A stretch of DNA of 64,000 bases from a bacterium (GTDB lineage: Bacteria > Desulfobacterota > Binatia > HRBIN30 > CADEER01), in NCBI GenBank assembly GCA_019637795.1, contig JAHBUY010000005.1, positions 310,001 through 374,000 on the forward strand, given 5' to 3'. Both the position numbers and the translations under genes were made by a program. Positions 15,389 to 22,915 of this stretch are shown piece by piece (the stretch's first letter is position 1; every line of letters begins with the position of its first letter). The notes beneath the pieces were generated by a model. It was given only the letters and a program-made list of their open reading frames with translations, made no database searches and was not told the origin of the DNA.

Positions 15389-17653
15389 ATGGACGCCGCG
15401 ACCGCCGCGCTCGCCTCCTGGCAGTTGCCCCTCCTGCCGGCCACGCTCGCGGTGCTCGCCGTCCTCCTCTACTGGCGCGGTTGGCGGGCGCTGCGCGCCC
15501 AACTGCCGGCGCAGTTCGGAGCCGCCCGCCTGGCGGCCTTCCTCGCCGGCGTGACCACCGTCATCCTGGCCGTCGCCTCGCCGATCGACGCCTTCGCGCC
15601 GCTGCTGCTGCGCGTCCACATGCTGCAGCACATCCTCCTCACCATGGTCGCGCCACCCCTGCTCTGGCTGGGCGCGCCGGCGCTGCCGCTCCTGCGCGGA
15701 CTGCCGCAGGGAGCGGCGAAGCACGGTCTCGGCCCCTTCCTCGCCTGGCCGCCGTTGCTGGCCGCCGGCCGCTTCGTGGTCCACCCGCTGGTGGCGTGGC
15801 TGGCGCTGGTGATCGCCACCCTGCTGTGGCACCTCCCCGGCCCCTACCAGCTCGCCCTGCGCGATCCCGACTGGCACCAGTTCGAACACGCCTGCTTCCT
15901 CGTCGCCGGCCTGCTGTTCTGGTTCCCGGTCGTGCAGCCCTACCCCAGCCGCGCCCGCTGGCCGCGCTGGGCGATGGTGCCGTATCTCCTCCTCGCCGAC
16001 GCGCAGAACACCCTGCTCGCGGCCCTTTTCGTCTTCGCCGATCGGCCGCTCTACGCCGCCTACGCCGCGGCGCCGGCGCTCACCGCGCTGGACGCGCGCG
16101 GCGATCAGGCGGCCGCCGGCGCGCTGATGTGGGTCGCCGGCTCGGCCACCTATCTCGTCGCCGCGGCGGCGATCGTCATCGGCTGGCTGAACGGCAGCGC
16201 CCTGGCGCCGAGGGCGGCACCGCCCCGTCCCCCTCCGGCGCCGCGCCGCCGCCTCGACCTGCTGCGCGTGCCCCGGCTCGGCGCCGCACTGCGTTCGCTG
16301 GCGCTGCGCCGCGCCGCCCAGGCCCTGATGCTGCTGCTCGCCGCGGCGGTGATCGCCGACGGCCTGCTCGGACCGCGCATGAGCCCGATGAACCTCGCCG
16401 GCGTGCTGCCGTGGACCTATTGGCGCGGCCTGGTCGTCATCGCGCTGCTCGCCGTCGGCAACGTGTTCTGCATGGCGTGCCCGTTCATGCTGCCGCGCGC
16501 GCTCGGCCGGCGACTGCTGCCGGGGCGCCGCGCCTGGCCGCGCCGGCTGCGCGGCAAATGGCTGGCGGCGGCCCTGCTCGTCGTCTACCTCTGCGCCTAC
16601 GAGGCGTTCGCCCTCTGGGACGCCCCGCGTCTGACGGCGGCGATCGCCCTCGCCTACTTCGCCGCCGCGCTGGTGGTCGACGGCATCTTCCGCGGCGCCG
16701 CCTTCTGCAAGCACCTCTGCCCCATCGGCCAGTTCCACTTCGTGCACGCCACGGTGTCGCCGTTCACGATCGCCGCGCGCGACCCGGAGACGTGCCGGAG
16801 CTGCGCCGGCGCCGACTGCATCCGCGGCACCCCCACGCGGCGCGGCTGCGAGCTCGAGCTCTTCGTTCCCGAGAAGCGCGGCAACCTCGACTGCACCCTC
16901 TGCCTCGACTGCGTCCGCGCCTGCCCGCACGACAACGTCGGCCTCCTGGCGGTCGCCCCGGCGGCGGAGCTGGCAACCGACCCGCCGCGCTCCTCGCTGC
17001 GGCGACTCTCCGAACGCCCCGACATCGCCGCCCTGGCGCTGCTCTGCGTGTTCGGCGCCTTCGCCAACGCGGCCGGCATGCTCGAGCCGGTGCTGCGCGC
17101 CGAGGCCGCCCTCGCCGCGCGACTCGGCCTCGACTCGCCGCTGGCGCTGACGCTCGCCGCGCTGCCGGTGGCGCTGGTCGCGCTCCCGGTCGCGGCGCTG
17201 GGATCCGCGGTGGCCATCGGCCACCGCTGGAGCGGCGCCACGGCGACGCCGCGCGCCCTCGCCTGCCGCCTGGCATTGGCGCTGGTCCCGATCGGCCTCG
17301 CCATGTGGAGCGCCCACTTCCTCTTCCATTTCGCCACCGGCATCGGCACGGCGGTGCCGGTGGCGCAGCGCGCCCTCGCCGACCTCGGCGTCGCCCTTGG
17401 CTCCCCCGACTGGTCGCACGCGGCGGCCATGCACGCGCCCGCCTGGCTCACGCCGCTCGAGCTGCTGCTGCTCGATGCCGGCCTGCTCCTCAGCCTGTCG
17501 GTGGGCTGGCGCACCGCCCTCGAGCTCAACCACGGCCGCGGCCGGCCGGCGGTCGCGCTGCACCTGCCGTGGGCGGCGCTGGCGATCGCGCTCTGGGTCG
17601 CCGGCGCCTGGATCGTCTTCCAGCCGATGCAGATGCGCGGCATGGTGCACTGA
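15389..17653 (+). CDS. Fusion: CtaG-like oxidase copper-insertion protein + CcoG/NapH-like Fe-S membrane domain
   Basis: The 754-residue polytopic inner-membrane protein has three parts. Residues 1-270 are a caa3-type CtaG domain (ILAVASPIDAFAPLLLRVHM, LQHILLTMVAPPLLWLG, LLWHLPGPYQLALRD, HQFEHACFLVAGLLFW) with candidate Cu ligands His77, His81, His148, His163 and His167. Residues 310-520 resemble CcoG/NapH/NosR Fe-S proteins, with CMACP (361-365), CKHLCP (440-445), Cys469/472/477/487 and a ferredoxin motif CTLCLDCVRACP (502-513). More helices follow. CcoG proteins reduce copper for oxidase assembly, so the fusion may couple Cu(II) reduction to Cu insertion; this is an inference. ATG 15389 follows GAGG. 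It is followed 1 bp later by a FixH-like gene. Confidence 0.85.
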   Translation: MDAATAALASWQLPLLPATLAVLAVLLYWRGWRALRAQLPAQFGAARLAAFLAGVTTVILAVASPIDAFAPLLLRVHMLQHILLTMVAPPLLWLGAPALPLLRGLPQGAAKHGLGPFLAWPPLLAAGRFVVHPLVAWLALVIATLLWHLPGPYQLALRDPDWHQFEHACFLVAGLLFWFPVVQPYPSRARWPRWAMVPYLLLADAQNTLLAALFVFADRPLYAAYAAAPALTALDARGDQAAAGALMWVAGSATYLVAAAAIVIGWLNGSALAPRAAPPRPPPAPRRRLDLLRVPRLGAALRSLALRRAAQALMLLLAAAVIADGLLGPRMSPMNLAGVLPWTYWRGLVVIALLAVGNVFCMACPFMLPRALGRRLLPGRRAWPRRLRGKWLAAALLVVYLCAYEAFALWDAPRLTAAIALAYFAAALVVDGIFRGAAFCKHLCPIGQFHFVHATVSPFTIAARDPETCRSCAGADCIRGTPTRRGCELELFVPEKRGNLDCTLCLDCVRACPHDNVGLLAVAPAAELATDPPRSSLRRLSERPDIAALALLCVFGAFANAAGMLEPVLRAEAALAARLGLDSPLALTLAALPVALVALPVAALGSAVAIGHRWSGATATPRALACRLALALVPIGLAMWSAHFLFHFATGIGTAVPVAQRALADLGVALGSPDWSHAAAMHAPAWLTPLELLLLDAGLLLSLSVGWRTALELNHGRGRPAVALHLPWAALAIALWVAGAWIVFQPMQMRGMVH

Positions 17654-17654
17654 C

Positions 17655-18188
17655 ATGCCGCCACCTCGGCGCCGGACGCGCATCGCGCCGGCCGCGCTGC
17701 TGCTGGCGGCGCTCCCGCTCGCCGCGCCCGCCGGCGCCGACGGCGGCGCGGTACGCCTCAGCGAGCGCGTCGGCGACCTCGTCATCACGGTCTTCACCTC
17801 GCCGACGCCGTTGCGCGCCGGCCCGATCGACGTCAGCGCGCTGCTGCTCGACGGCCGCAGCGGCGACGTCATCGGCGATGCCGGCGTCACCGTCACCCTG
17901 CGGAACCCGCAACCGGAGGAGACGATGGTCACCGCCACCGCCAGCCGCGCCCAGGCGACCAACAAGCTGCTCTACGCGGCGCTGCTCGACCTGCCGGCTG
18001 CCGGCGCCTGGCGGGTCGAGGTCGCCATCGACCGCGCCGGCCACCCGCCAGCGGCGGTGACGTTCGACGTCGACGCCGCGCCGCCGCTGCCGCCGTGGCG
18101 AACCTACTGGCCCTACTTCGCCCTGCCGGCGCTCGCGGTCGCCGTCTACGCGCTGCACCAGTGGCTGGTGCTGCGCCGGCGACCGTGA
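17655..18188 (+). CDS. FixH/YtkA-like exported membrane-anchored protein
   Basis: The 177-residue protein has an N-terminal signal or anchor (IAPAALLLAALPLAAPAGADG), a periplasmic beta-sandwich region of about residues 28-140 (LVITVFTSPTPLRAGPIDVS, GVTVTLRN, AGAWRVEVAIDRAG), and a C-terminal transmembrane helix (YWPYFALPALAVAVYALHQW) followed by a basic tail. The layout matches YtkA/FixH-type proteins, which accompany FixG/CcoG in oxidase maturation. Its start lies one base after the fusion gene's stop, so they form one operon. No metal ligand set is obvious: there is a His but no Cys or Met cluster. Confidence 0.65.
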   Translation: MPPPRRRTRIAPAALLLAALPLAAPAGADGGAVRLSERVGDLVITVFTSPTPLRAGPIDVSALLLDGRSGDVIGDAGVTVTLRNPQPEETMVTATASRAQATNKLLYAALLDLPAAGAWRVEVAIDRAGHPPAAVTFDVDAAPPLPPWRTYWPYFALPALAVAVYALHQWLVLRRRP

Positions 18189-18242
18189 ACGCGCCGCCGG
18201 CCGCGGACTGATGCCCGCGCGCCGGCGCGTCCGCCGCCGGCG

Positions 18243-18644
18243 CTACTGCTGTTGGATCGACTGCAGGTAGCTGGTGATCTCCTGCACCTGGCCGCGCACC
18301 TGGGCGCGCGCGTTGGTCGCCTGGCTGCGCTGCCGGGTGAACACCTCGCCCCACACCGGCATCTCGCTCTCGCCGTGGGCGCGCAGCGTCTCGCGCCCGT
18401 CGATGATGTTGATCACCCGCAGGGTCGGAAAGGTGCCGCCGTTGTTCTTCGCCAGCACCGTGAGATCCGCCGGCCGCGGCGTCATGAGGCCGCCCACCAC
18501 CCCGTCCCCCTTGCCGGCCATGCCGTGGCAGGCGCTGCAGTAGCGCCGGTACGCGGCCTCGCCTGGTTTCAGGTCGGCGGCGGAGACGGCGGCCGCGGCG
18601 CAGAGGACCGTGGTGATGACGACGGAGACCAACGATGAACGCAT
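18243..18644 (-). CDS. Exported mono-heme cytochrome c
   Basis: The 133-residue periplasmic protein has a signal peptide (LVSVVITTVLCAAAAVSA) and one heme-binding site CSACH at 36-40, in the context AAYRRYCSACHGMAGKGDGV. A distal Met ligand candidate is in SEMPVWGEVF. The fold resembles the class I c-type domains attached to caa3 oxidases. ATG 18644 is preceded by GGGAGGGGG. It converges on the FixH-like gene. It may carry electrons to the oxidase encoded 11 kb downstream. Confidence 0.88.
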   Translation of the reverse strand: MRSSLVSVVITTVLCAAAAVSAADLKPGEAAYRRYCSACHGMAGKGDGVVGGLMTPRPADLTVLAKNNGGTFPTLRVINIIDGRETLRAHGESEMPVWGEVFTRQRSQATNARAQVRGQVQEITSYLQSIQQQ

Positions 18645-18746
18645 GAGCACCCCCTCCCGCGCGGCGTTTAGCGCGCCCCGCTCCGATCGCCAAGGGGTCG
18701 CGGGGGTTGTCGCGGGGTTGGAGTCCGCGGCCGCGCGGGGTCTGAT

Positions 18747-19868
18747 ATGGTCCCCGCGATGACCGCGGACCCGTTCCACCAGCGGCTCGGCGAGCTCGGC
18801 CCGGCGCTGCTCACCGCCCTGTCGGCCTTCGAGGAGGTGCGACGCCACCTCGACCCGCCGCACCTGCCAGCGCTGCGCGAGGCGGCCGGCCCGATCCACG
18901 CGCGCCTGCGCGCCGCGCTGGCGGCGTTCACCGCCGCGCCGGTGCCGAGCGGGCTGGACGACTTCGCGAGCCAGATCCGGCAGTCCGCCGAGGCCGCCGA
19001 CGGCGCCTTCGCGCTCTTCTGCGACGAGGCATCGCCGGCGCAGGCGATCCCCCGCGTCCTCGGCGCCATGCACCAGCACTGCCGCGCCCAGGAGCTGCTG
19101 TATCCGCTGCGCCGCGTGCTGCCGCCGGTCGGGCGCTTCTTCCTCGAGCCGGCGCTGCACGACCGCGCCGCCGAGCTCGACCCGGAGCCGCATCCCGAAC
19201 ACCCGACCGGCATCATCGTCGCCCGCCAGAAGGACGGCGCCCGCGGCGGCTTCTCGCTCTACGTGCCCGAGTCCTACGACCCGGCCCGCGACTGGCCGCT
19301 GGTCGTCGCCCTGCACGGCGGCAGCGGCAGCGGCGGCGACTTCCTCTGGACCTGGCTCACCGAAGCGCGCAGCCGCGGCTGTCTGCTGCTGGCACCGACA
19401 TCGCTCGGCTCGACGTGGTCGCTGATGGACGAGGACGTCGACGCGCCGGCGCTGCGCGCCATGGTCGACTACGTGCGCGCCCACTGGCGCGTCGACGACC
19501 GCCGCGTGCTCCTCACCGGCCTGTCCGACGGCGCCACCTACACGCTGCTGTGCGGCCTCCGGGACGACATGCCCTTCACCGCGCTCGCCCCAGTCTCGGG
19601 CGTCCTGCACCCCGCCAACCTGCTGAACGGCAACCTGGCGCGCGCCGCCGGCCGCCGCGTCTACCTGGTCCACGGGGCGCGCGACTGGATGTTCCCGGTG
19701 GCGACGGCACGCATGGCGCACCGCGAGCTGCAGCGCGCCGGCGCCGACGTCACCTACCGCGAGATCGCGGACCTGTCGCACACCTATCCGCGCGAGGAGA
19801 ACGCCCGCATCCTGGAGTGGTTCGATCCGGCGCTGCGCCTGGCGCCGGCGGACGGCGCGCGACGCTGA
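18747..19868 (+). CDS. Alpha/beta-hydrolase (phospholipase/carboxylesterase-like)
   Basis: 373 residues. The N-terminal ~150 are helical and not recognised. The rest is an alpha/beta-hydrolase: an oxyanion-loop motif VVALHGGSGSGGDFL, nucleophile elbow GLSDG (Ser260), acid in HGARDWMFPV (Asp313) and base in LSHTYPREE (His345). Catalytic spacing fits the PHB-depolymerase-like or LpqC-like esterases. No signal peptide is seen, so it is probably cytosolic. An alternative ATG at 18759 would remove four residues. Divergent from the cytochrome c gene, with about 100 bp between them. Confidence 0.84.
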   Translation: MVPAMTADPFHQRLGELGPALLTALSAFEEVRRHLDPPHLPALREAAGPIHARLRAALAAFTAAPVPSGLDDFASQIRQSAEAADGAFALFCDEASPAQAIPRVLGAMHQHCRAQELLYPLRRVLPPVGRFFLEPALHDRAAELDPEPHPEHPTGIIVARQKDGARGGFSLYVPESYDPARDWPLVVALHGGSGSGGDFLWTWLTEARSRGCLLLAPTSLGSTWSLMDEDVDAPALRAMVDYVRAHWRVDDRRVLLTGLSDGATYTLLCGLRDDMPFTALAPVSGVLHPANLLNGNLARAAGRRVYLVHGARDWMFPVATARMAHRELQRAGADVTYREIADLSHTYPREENARILEWFDPALRLAPADGARR

Positions 19869-19902
19869 GCGCGTCCGCGTCGCGATCCGGGTCGGCGCAG
19901 GG

Positions 19903-20445
19903 TCAGAGGGTCCCGGCGGCCTCCCGCCAGCCCGCGACGTCGAGCCGGTACAGCACGTGCGGCATGCCGGCCCAGATGACGTCGCGTTCGTACGCGAAGC
20001 CGACCCGTTGCATGACCGCGCGCGAGGCGACGTTGGTCGGCAGCGTGAAGGCGACCAGGGAACGCTGGCCGAGCACCTCGAAGCCGACGCGCGCGCACTC
20101 GCGCGCCAGCTCGGTGGCGAGGCCGCGGCCCCAGAATTGCGGCATCAGCGCGTAGCCGACCTCGACCTCGTCGCCGCCGCCGACCACGACGCGGCGCAGG
20201 CCGCCGCGACCGACGAACGCGCCCGTGGCGCGCTCGTGCGCCATCCAGTAGCCGAAGCCGTGCGCGTCCCAGTGCGCCATCAGTTGCGTCAGGATGTCGG
20301 CGCTGACCTCGTCGGAGCGCACGCCGCCGAGGGTCGCCATCACCACCGGGTCGCGGTGCATGCGACGGAGCTCGTCGAGATCGGCGGCGGCGATGCGAGT
20401 GAGCAGCAGGCGCGCGGTGTGCAGCCGCCCCAGATCGTCGGGCAT
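19903..20445 (-). CDS. GNAT-family N-acetyltransferase (RimJ/RimL-type)
   Basis: Acetyl-CoA-dependent acetyltransferase of 180 residues. It opens with LHTARLLLTRI, then has EVGYALMPQFWGRGLATELA (strand beta4 and the acetyl-CoA loop, with the Q/RxxGxG/A-like QFWGRGLA), and ends with LVAFTLPTNVASRAVMQRVG, the typical N-S-x-x-x-x-x-K/R-x-G-F region. The acceptor is unknown. The upstream enoyl-CoA hydratase stop overlaps a GTG at 20460 (GTGA) that would add five residues (VTRRA). Either start is possible and the two genes are coupled. Confidence 0.86.
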   Translation of the reverse strand: MPDDLGRLHTARLLLTRIAAADLDELRRMHRDPVVMATLGGVRSDEVSADILTQLMAHWDAHGFGYWMAHERATGAFVGRGGLRRVVVGGGDEVEVGYALMPQFWGRGLATELARECARVGFEVLGQRSLVAFTLPTNVASRAVMQRVGFAYERDVIWAGMPHVLYRLDVAGWREAAGTL

Positions 20446-20456
20446 CGCGCGCCGCG

Positions 20457-21251
20457 TCACCGCGCCGACGGAAAGCGCGCGCTCCGCTTCTCCTTCAGCG
20501 CCGCGATCCCCTCCCGCACGTCGGCTTCCATGAAGTTGAGCATCTCGTAGGCGAGCGAGGTGTCGAAGATCGGCCCGGCGACGCGCAGCCAGCCGTTGAG
20601 CGCGCGCTTGGTGAGCCGGACCGCGTTCTGCGGCCCCGCCGCGAGGCGCGCGGCCACGGCCGACGCCCGGTCCATGAGGTCGGCGGCGGGCACGCACAGG
20701 CTGACGAGGCCGATGCGCTCCGCCTCGCGTCCGTCCAGGAACTCCGCGGTCATCAGGTAGTACTTCGCCTTCGCCATGCCGCAGAGCAGCGGCCAGATGA
20801 TGGCGGCGTGGTCGCCGGCGCCGACACCGAGCCGCAGGTGGCCGTCGGTGAGGCGCGCCGTCTCGGCGATGATCGAGATGTCGGCCATCAGCGCCACCGC
20901 CAACCCGGCGCCGACCGCGACGCCGTTGATCGCCGAGACGATCGGCTTCTCGAGGTTCACCATGTTGTAGACGATGTCGGCGGCCTCGCGCAGGGTGCGC
21001 GACACCGCCGCCGCGTCGCCCGCCATGCCCTCGAGCAGACGGATGTCGCCGCCGGCGGAGAACGCCGTGCCGGCGCCGGTGACGAGCACGACCCGCGCCG
21101 CCGGGTCGGCGCCGATGGTCTTCCACACCTCGGCCAGCTCCCAGTGCATGCGCTCGTCGGTGGCGTTGACCGGCGGCCGATCGAGGGTGAGCAGCAGCAC
21201 GCCGTCGGGGCGCTGCTCGAAACGCAGATGCTGGTAGTCGGGATACTGCAC
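20457..21251 (-). CDS. Enoyl-CoA hydratase/isomerase family protein
   Basis: The 264-residue crotonase-fold enzyme has oxyanion-hole loops GTAFSAGGDIRLLEGM and INGVAVGAGLAVALMADISI. Near the second loop, where hydratases carry a catalytic Glu, it has LRLGVGAGDHAAIIWPLLCG, so Asp or another acid may act instead and the exact reaction is uncertain. A C-terminal trimerisation helix ends AALKEKRSARF. It acts on CoA thioesters in fatty-acid or aromatic breakdown. It overlaps the GNAT gene downstream. Confidence 0.87.
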   Translation of the reverse strand: MQYPDYQHLRFEQRPDGVLLLTLDRPPVNATDERMHWELAEVWKTIGADPAARVVLVTGAGTAFSAGGDIRLLEGMAGDAAAVSRTLREAADIVYNMVNLEKPIVSAINGVAVGAGLAVALMADISIIAETARLTDGHLRLGVGAGDHAAIIWPLLCGMAKAKYYLMTAEFLDGREAERIGLVSLCVPAADLMDRASAVAARLAAGPQNAVRLTKRALNGWLRVAGPIFDTSLAYEMLNFMEADVREGIAALKEKRSARFPSAR

Positions 21252-21369
21252 GCGACACTCCCTCCGAGCGGGTTACCTGACAGGCGCACGCGCCGGCGGC
21301 AAGGCGCGCCCACCGGCGGCGTCATCCAGCACGCGCGCGCCGCCCAGCGTCCGTCGCGCCGCCAGCGCG

Positions 21370-22905
21370 CTACTCGGCGCGCGCCGTCAGGGTGTGCGGC
21401 AGCGGCGCGTCCGCCATCCAGCGCGTCGCGCCCGCCTTGCTCAGGCGGCCGAGCAGCATCTGGGTCGTCGGCTCGATGCGATCGAGGAACGGCTTCGGGT
21501 AGAGCCCGATCCAGAAGACCAGGATCAGAATCGGCGCCAGCGCCAGCACCTCGCGCGCCGACAGATCCTTCAGCGTCCGGTTCACGGCGTTCGTCACCGG
21601 GCCGAAGAAGACGTGCTTGTAGAGGGTCAGCATGTAGGCCGCGCCGAGCACGACGCCGAGGACGCCGATGCCGCCCGCCAGGGGATGGGCGCGGAAGGCG
21701 CCGAGCAGGATCAGGAACTCGCCGACGAAGCCGTTGGTGCCCGGCAGGCCGATCGACGACAGCGTGATGACCAGGAACAGCGCCGCGAATACCGGCATGA
21801 TGCTCCACAGGCCGCCGTACTCGTCGATCATGCGGGTATGACGGCGATGGTAGATGTAGCCGACGAGGATGAACAGCGCCCCGGTCGAGAGGCCGTGGTT
21901 GATCATCTGCAGGACGCTGCCGGTGACGCCGACGTTGTTGAAGGCGTATAGGCCGAGCATCACGAAGCCCATGTGGCTGACCGAGGAGTAGGCGACCAAC
22001 CGCTTCATGTCCGGCTGCAACAGCGCCACCATGGCGCCGTAGACGATGCCGACGACCGCCAGGGTCATGATCACCGGGAACGCCTGCTCGGCAGCGTGCG
22101 GGAACATCGGCAGCGAGAAGCGGAGGAAGGCGTAGCAGCCCATCTTCAGCAGCACGCCGGCCAGGTCGACCGAGCCGCCGGTCGGCGCCTCGGTGTGCGC
22201 GTCCGGCAGCCAGGTGTGCAGCGGCACCATCGGCACCTTGATCATGAACGCCAGGGTGAACGCCGCGAACAGCAGCACCTGCTCGAGCTCGCTGAGGTCG
22301 ACCGAGTAGAGGGTCACGATGTCGAAGGTGAGCGGGTGCGACTGGGCGTGGCGGAGCACGAGATAGATCATCCCCGCCAGCATCAGGGCGCTGCCGCTCA
22401 TGGTGAAGAGCACGAACTTGATGGTCGCGTAGCGGCGGTTGGGACCGCCCCACACCCCGATGACGAAGAACATCGGGAACAGCATCAGCTCCCAGAAGAG
22501 GAAGAAGAGGAACAGGTCGACGCTGAGCAGCGCCCCCAGCATCATCCCCTCGAGCGCGAGGATGAGCATCATGAAGTGCTTGCAGTACTTCTCGATGTCG
22601 CCCCAGGCGGCGAGGATGATCGACGGCGTCAGCAGGGTCGTCAGGACCACCAGCCAGAGCGAGAAGCCGTCGACGCCGAGCGAGTAGGACACGCCGAGGC
22701 TGGGGATCCACGAGGCCTTCTCGGTCAACTGCAGCTCGCCGACCCCGGGCTGGAACATCCCCAGCATCACCAGCGACAGCAGGAAGGGGATCAGCGAGAA
22801 GGCGAAGGCGGCGCGGCGCGGGATCTGCAGCGGCTCGCCGGGCAGCAGGCCCACCAGCAGCGCGCCGACGATCGGCGTGAAGATGATCAGCGACAGGATC
22901 GGCAT
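21370..22905 (-). CDS. nuoM: NADH-quinone oxidoreductase subunit M
   Basis: Antiporter-like proton-pumping subunit of complex I, 511 residues, about 14 helices. Key acidic and basic residues of the Mrp-type core are visible: Glu in FLFWELMLFPMFF (TM5), Lys in FMIKVPMVPLHTWLPDAHTE (TM7), Lys in PDMKRLVAYSSVSHMGFVML and a Lys-containing TM12 region (TLYKHVFFGPV). It is 10 bp downstream of nuoL. No nuoN or nuoK is nearby in the window. Confidence 0.95.
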   Translation of the reverse strand: MPILSLIIFTPIVGALLVGLLPGEPLQIPRRAAFAFSLIPFLLSLVMLGMFQPGVGELQLTEKASWIPSLGVSYSLGVDGFSLWLVVLTTLLTPSIILAAWGDIEKYCKHFMMLILALEGMMLGALLSVDLFLFFLFWELMLFPMFFVIGVWGGPNRRYATIKFVLFTMSGSALMLAGMIYLVLRHAQSHPLTFDIVTLYSVDLSELEQVLLFAAFTLAFMIKVPMVPLHTWLPDAHTEAPTGGSVDLAGVLLKMGCYAFLRFSLPMFPHAAEQAFPVIMTLAVVGIVYGAMVALLQPDMKRLVAYSSVSHMGFVMLGLYAFNNVGVTGSVLQMINHGLSTGALFILVGYIYHRRHTRMIDEYGGLWSIMPVFAALFLVITLSSIGLPGTNGFVGEFLILLGAFRAHPLAGGIGVLGVVLGAAYMLTLYKHVFFGPVTNAVNRTLKDLSAREVLALAPILILVFWIGLYPKPFLDRIEPTTQMLLGRLSKAGATRWMADAPLPHTLTARAE

Positions 22906-22915
22906 CGCGCGCCTC

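Noticed and set aside
15164..17965. 933-residue minus-strand frame over the CtaG fusion
   Set aside because: Its composition is low-complexity Arg/Gly/Glu/Gln and it runs antisense to a protein with clear CtaG and Fe-S motifs. A high-GC shadow.
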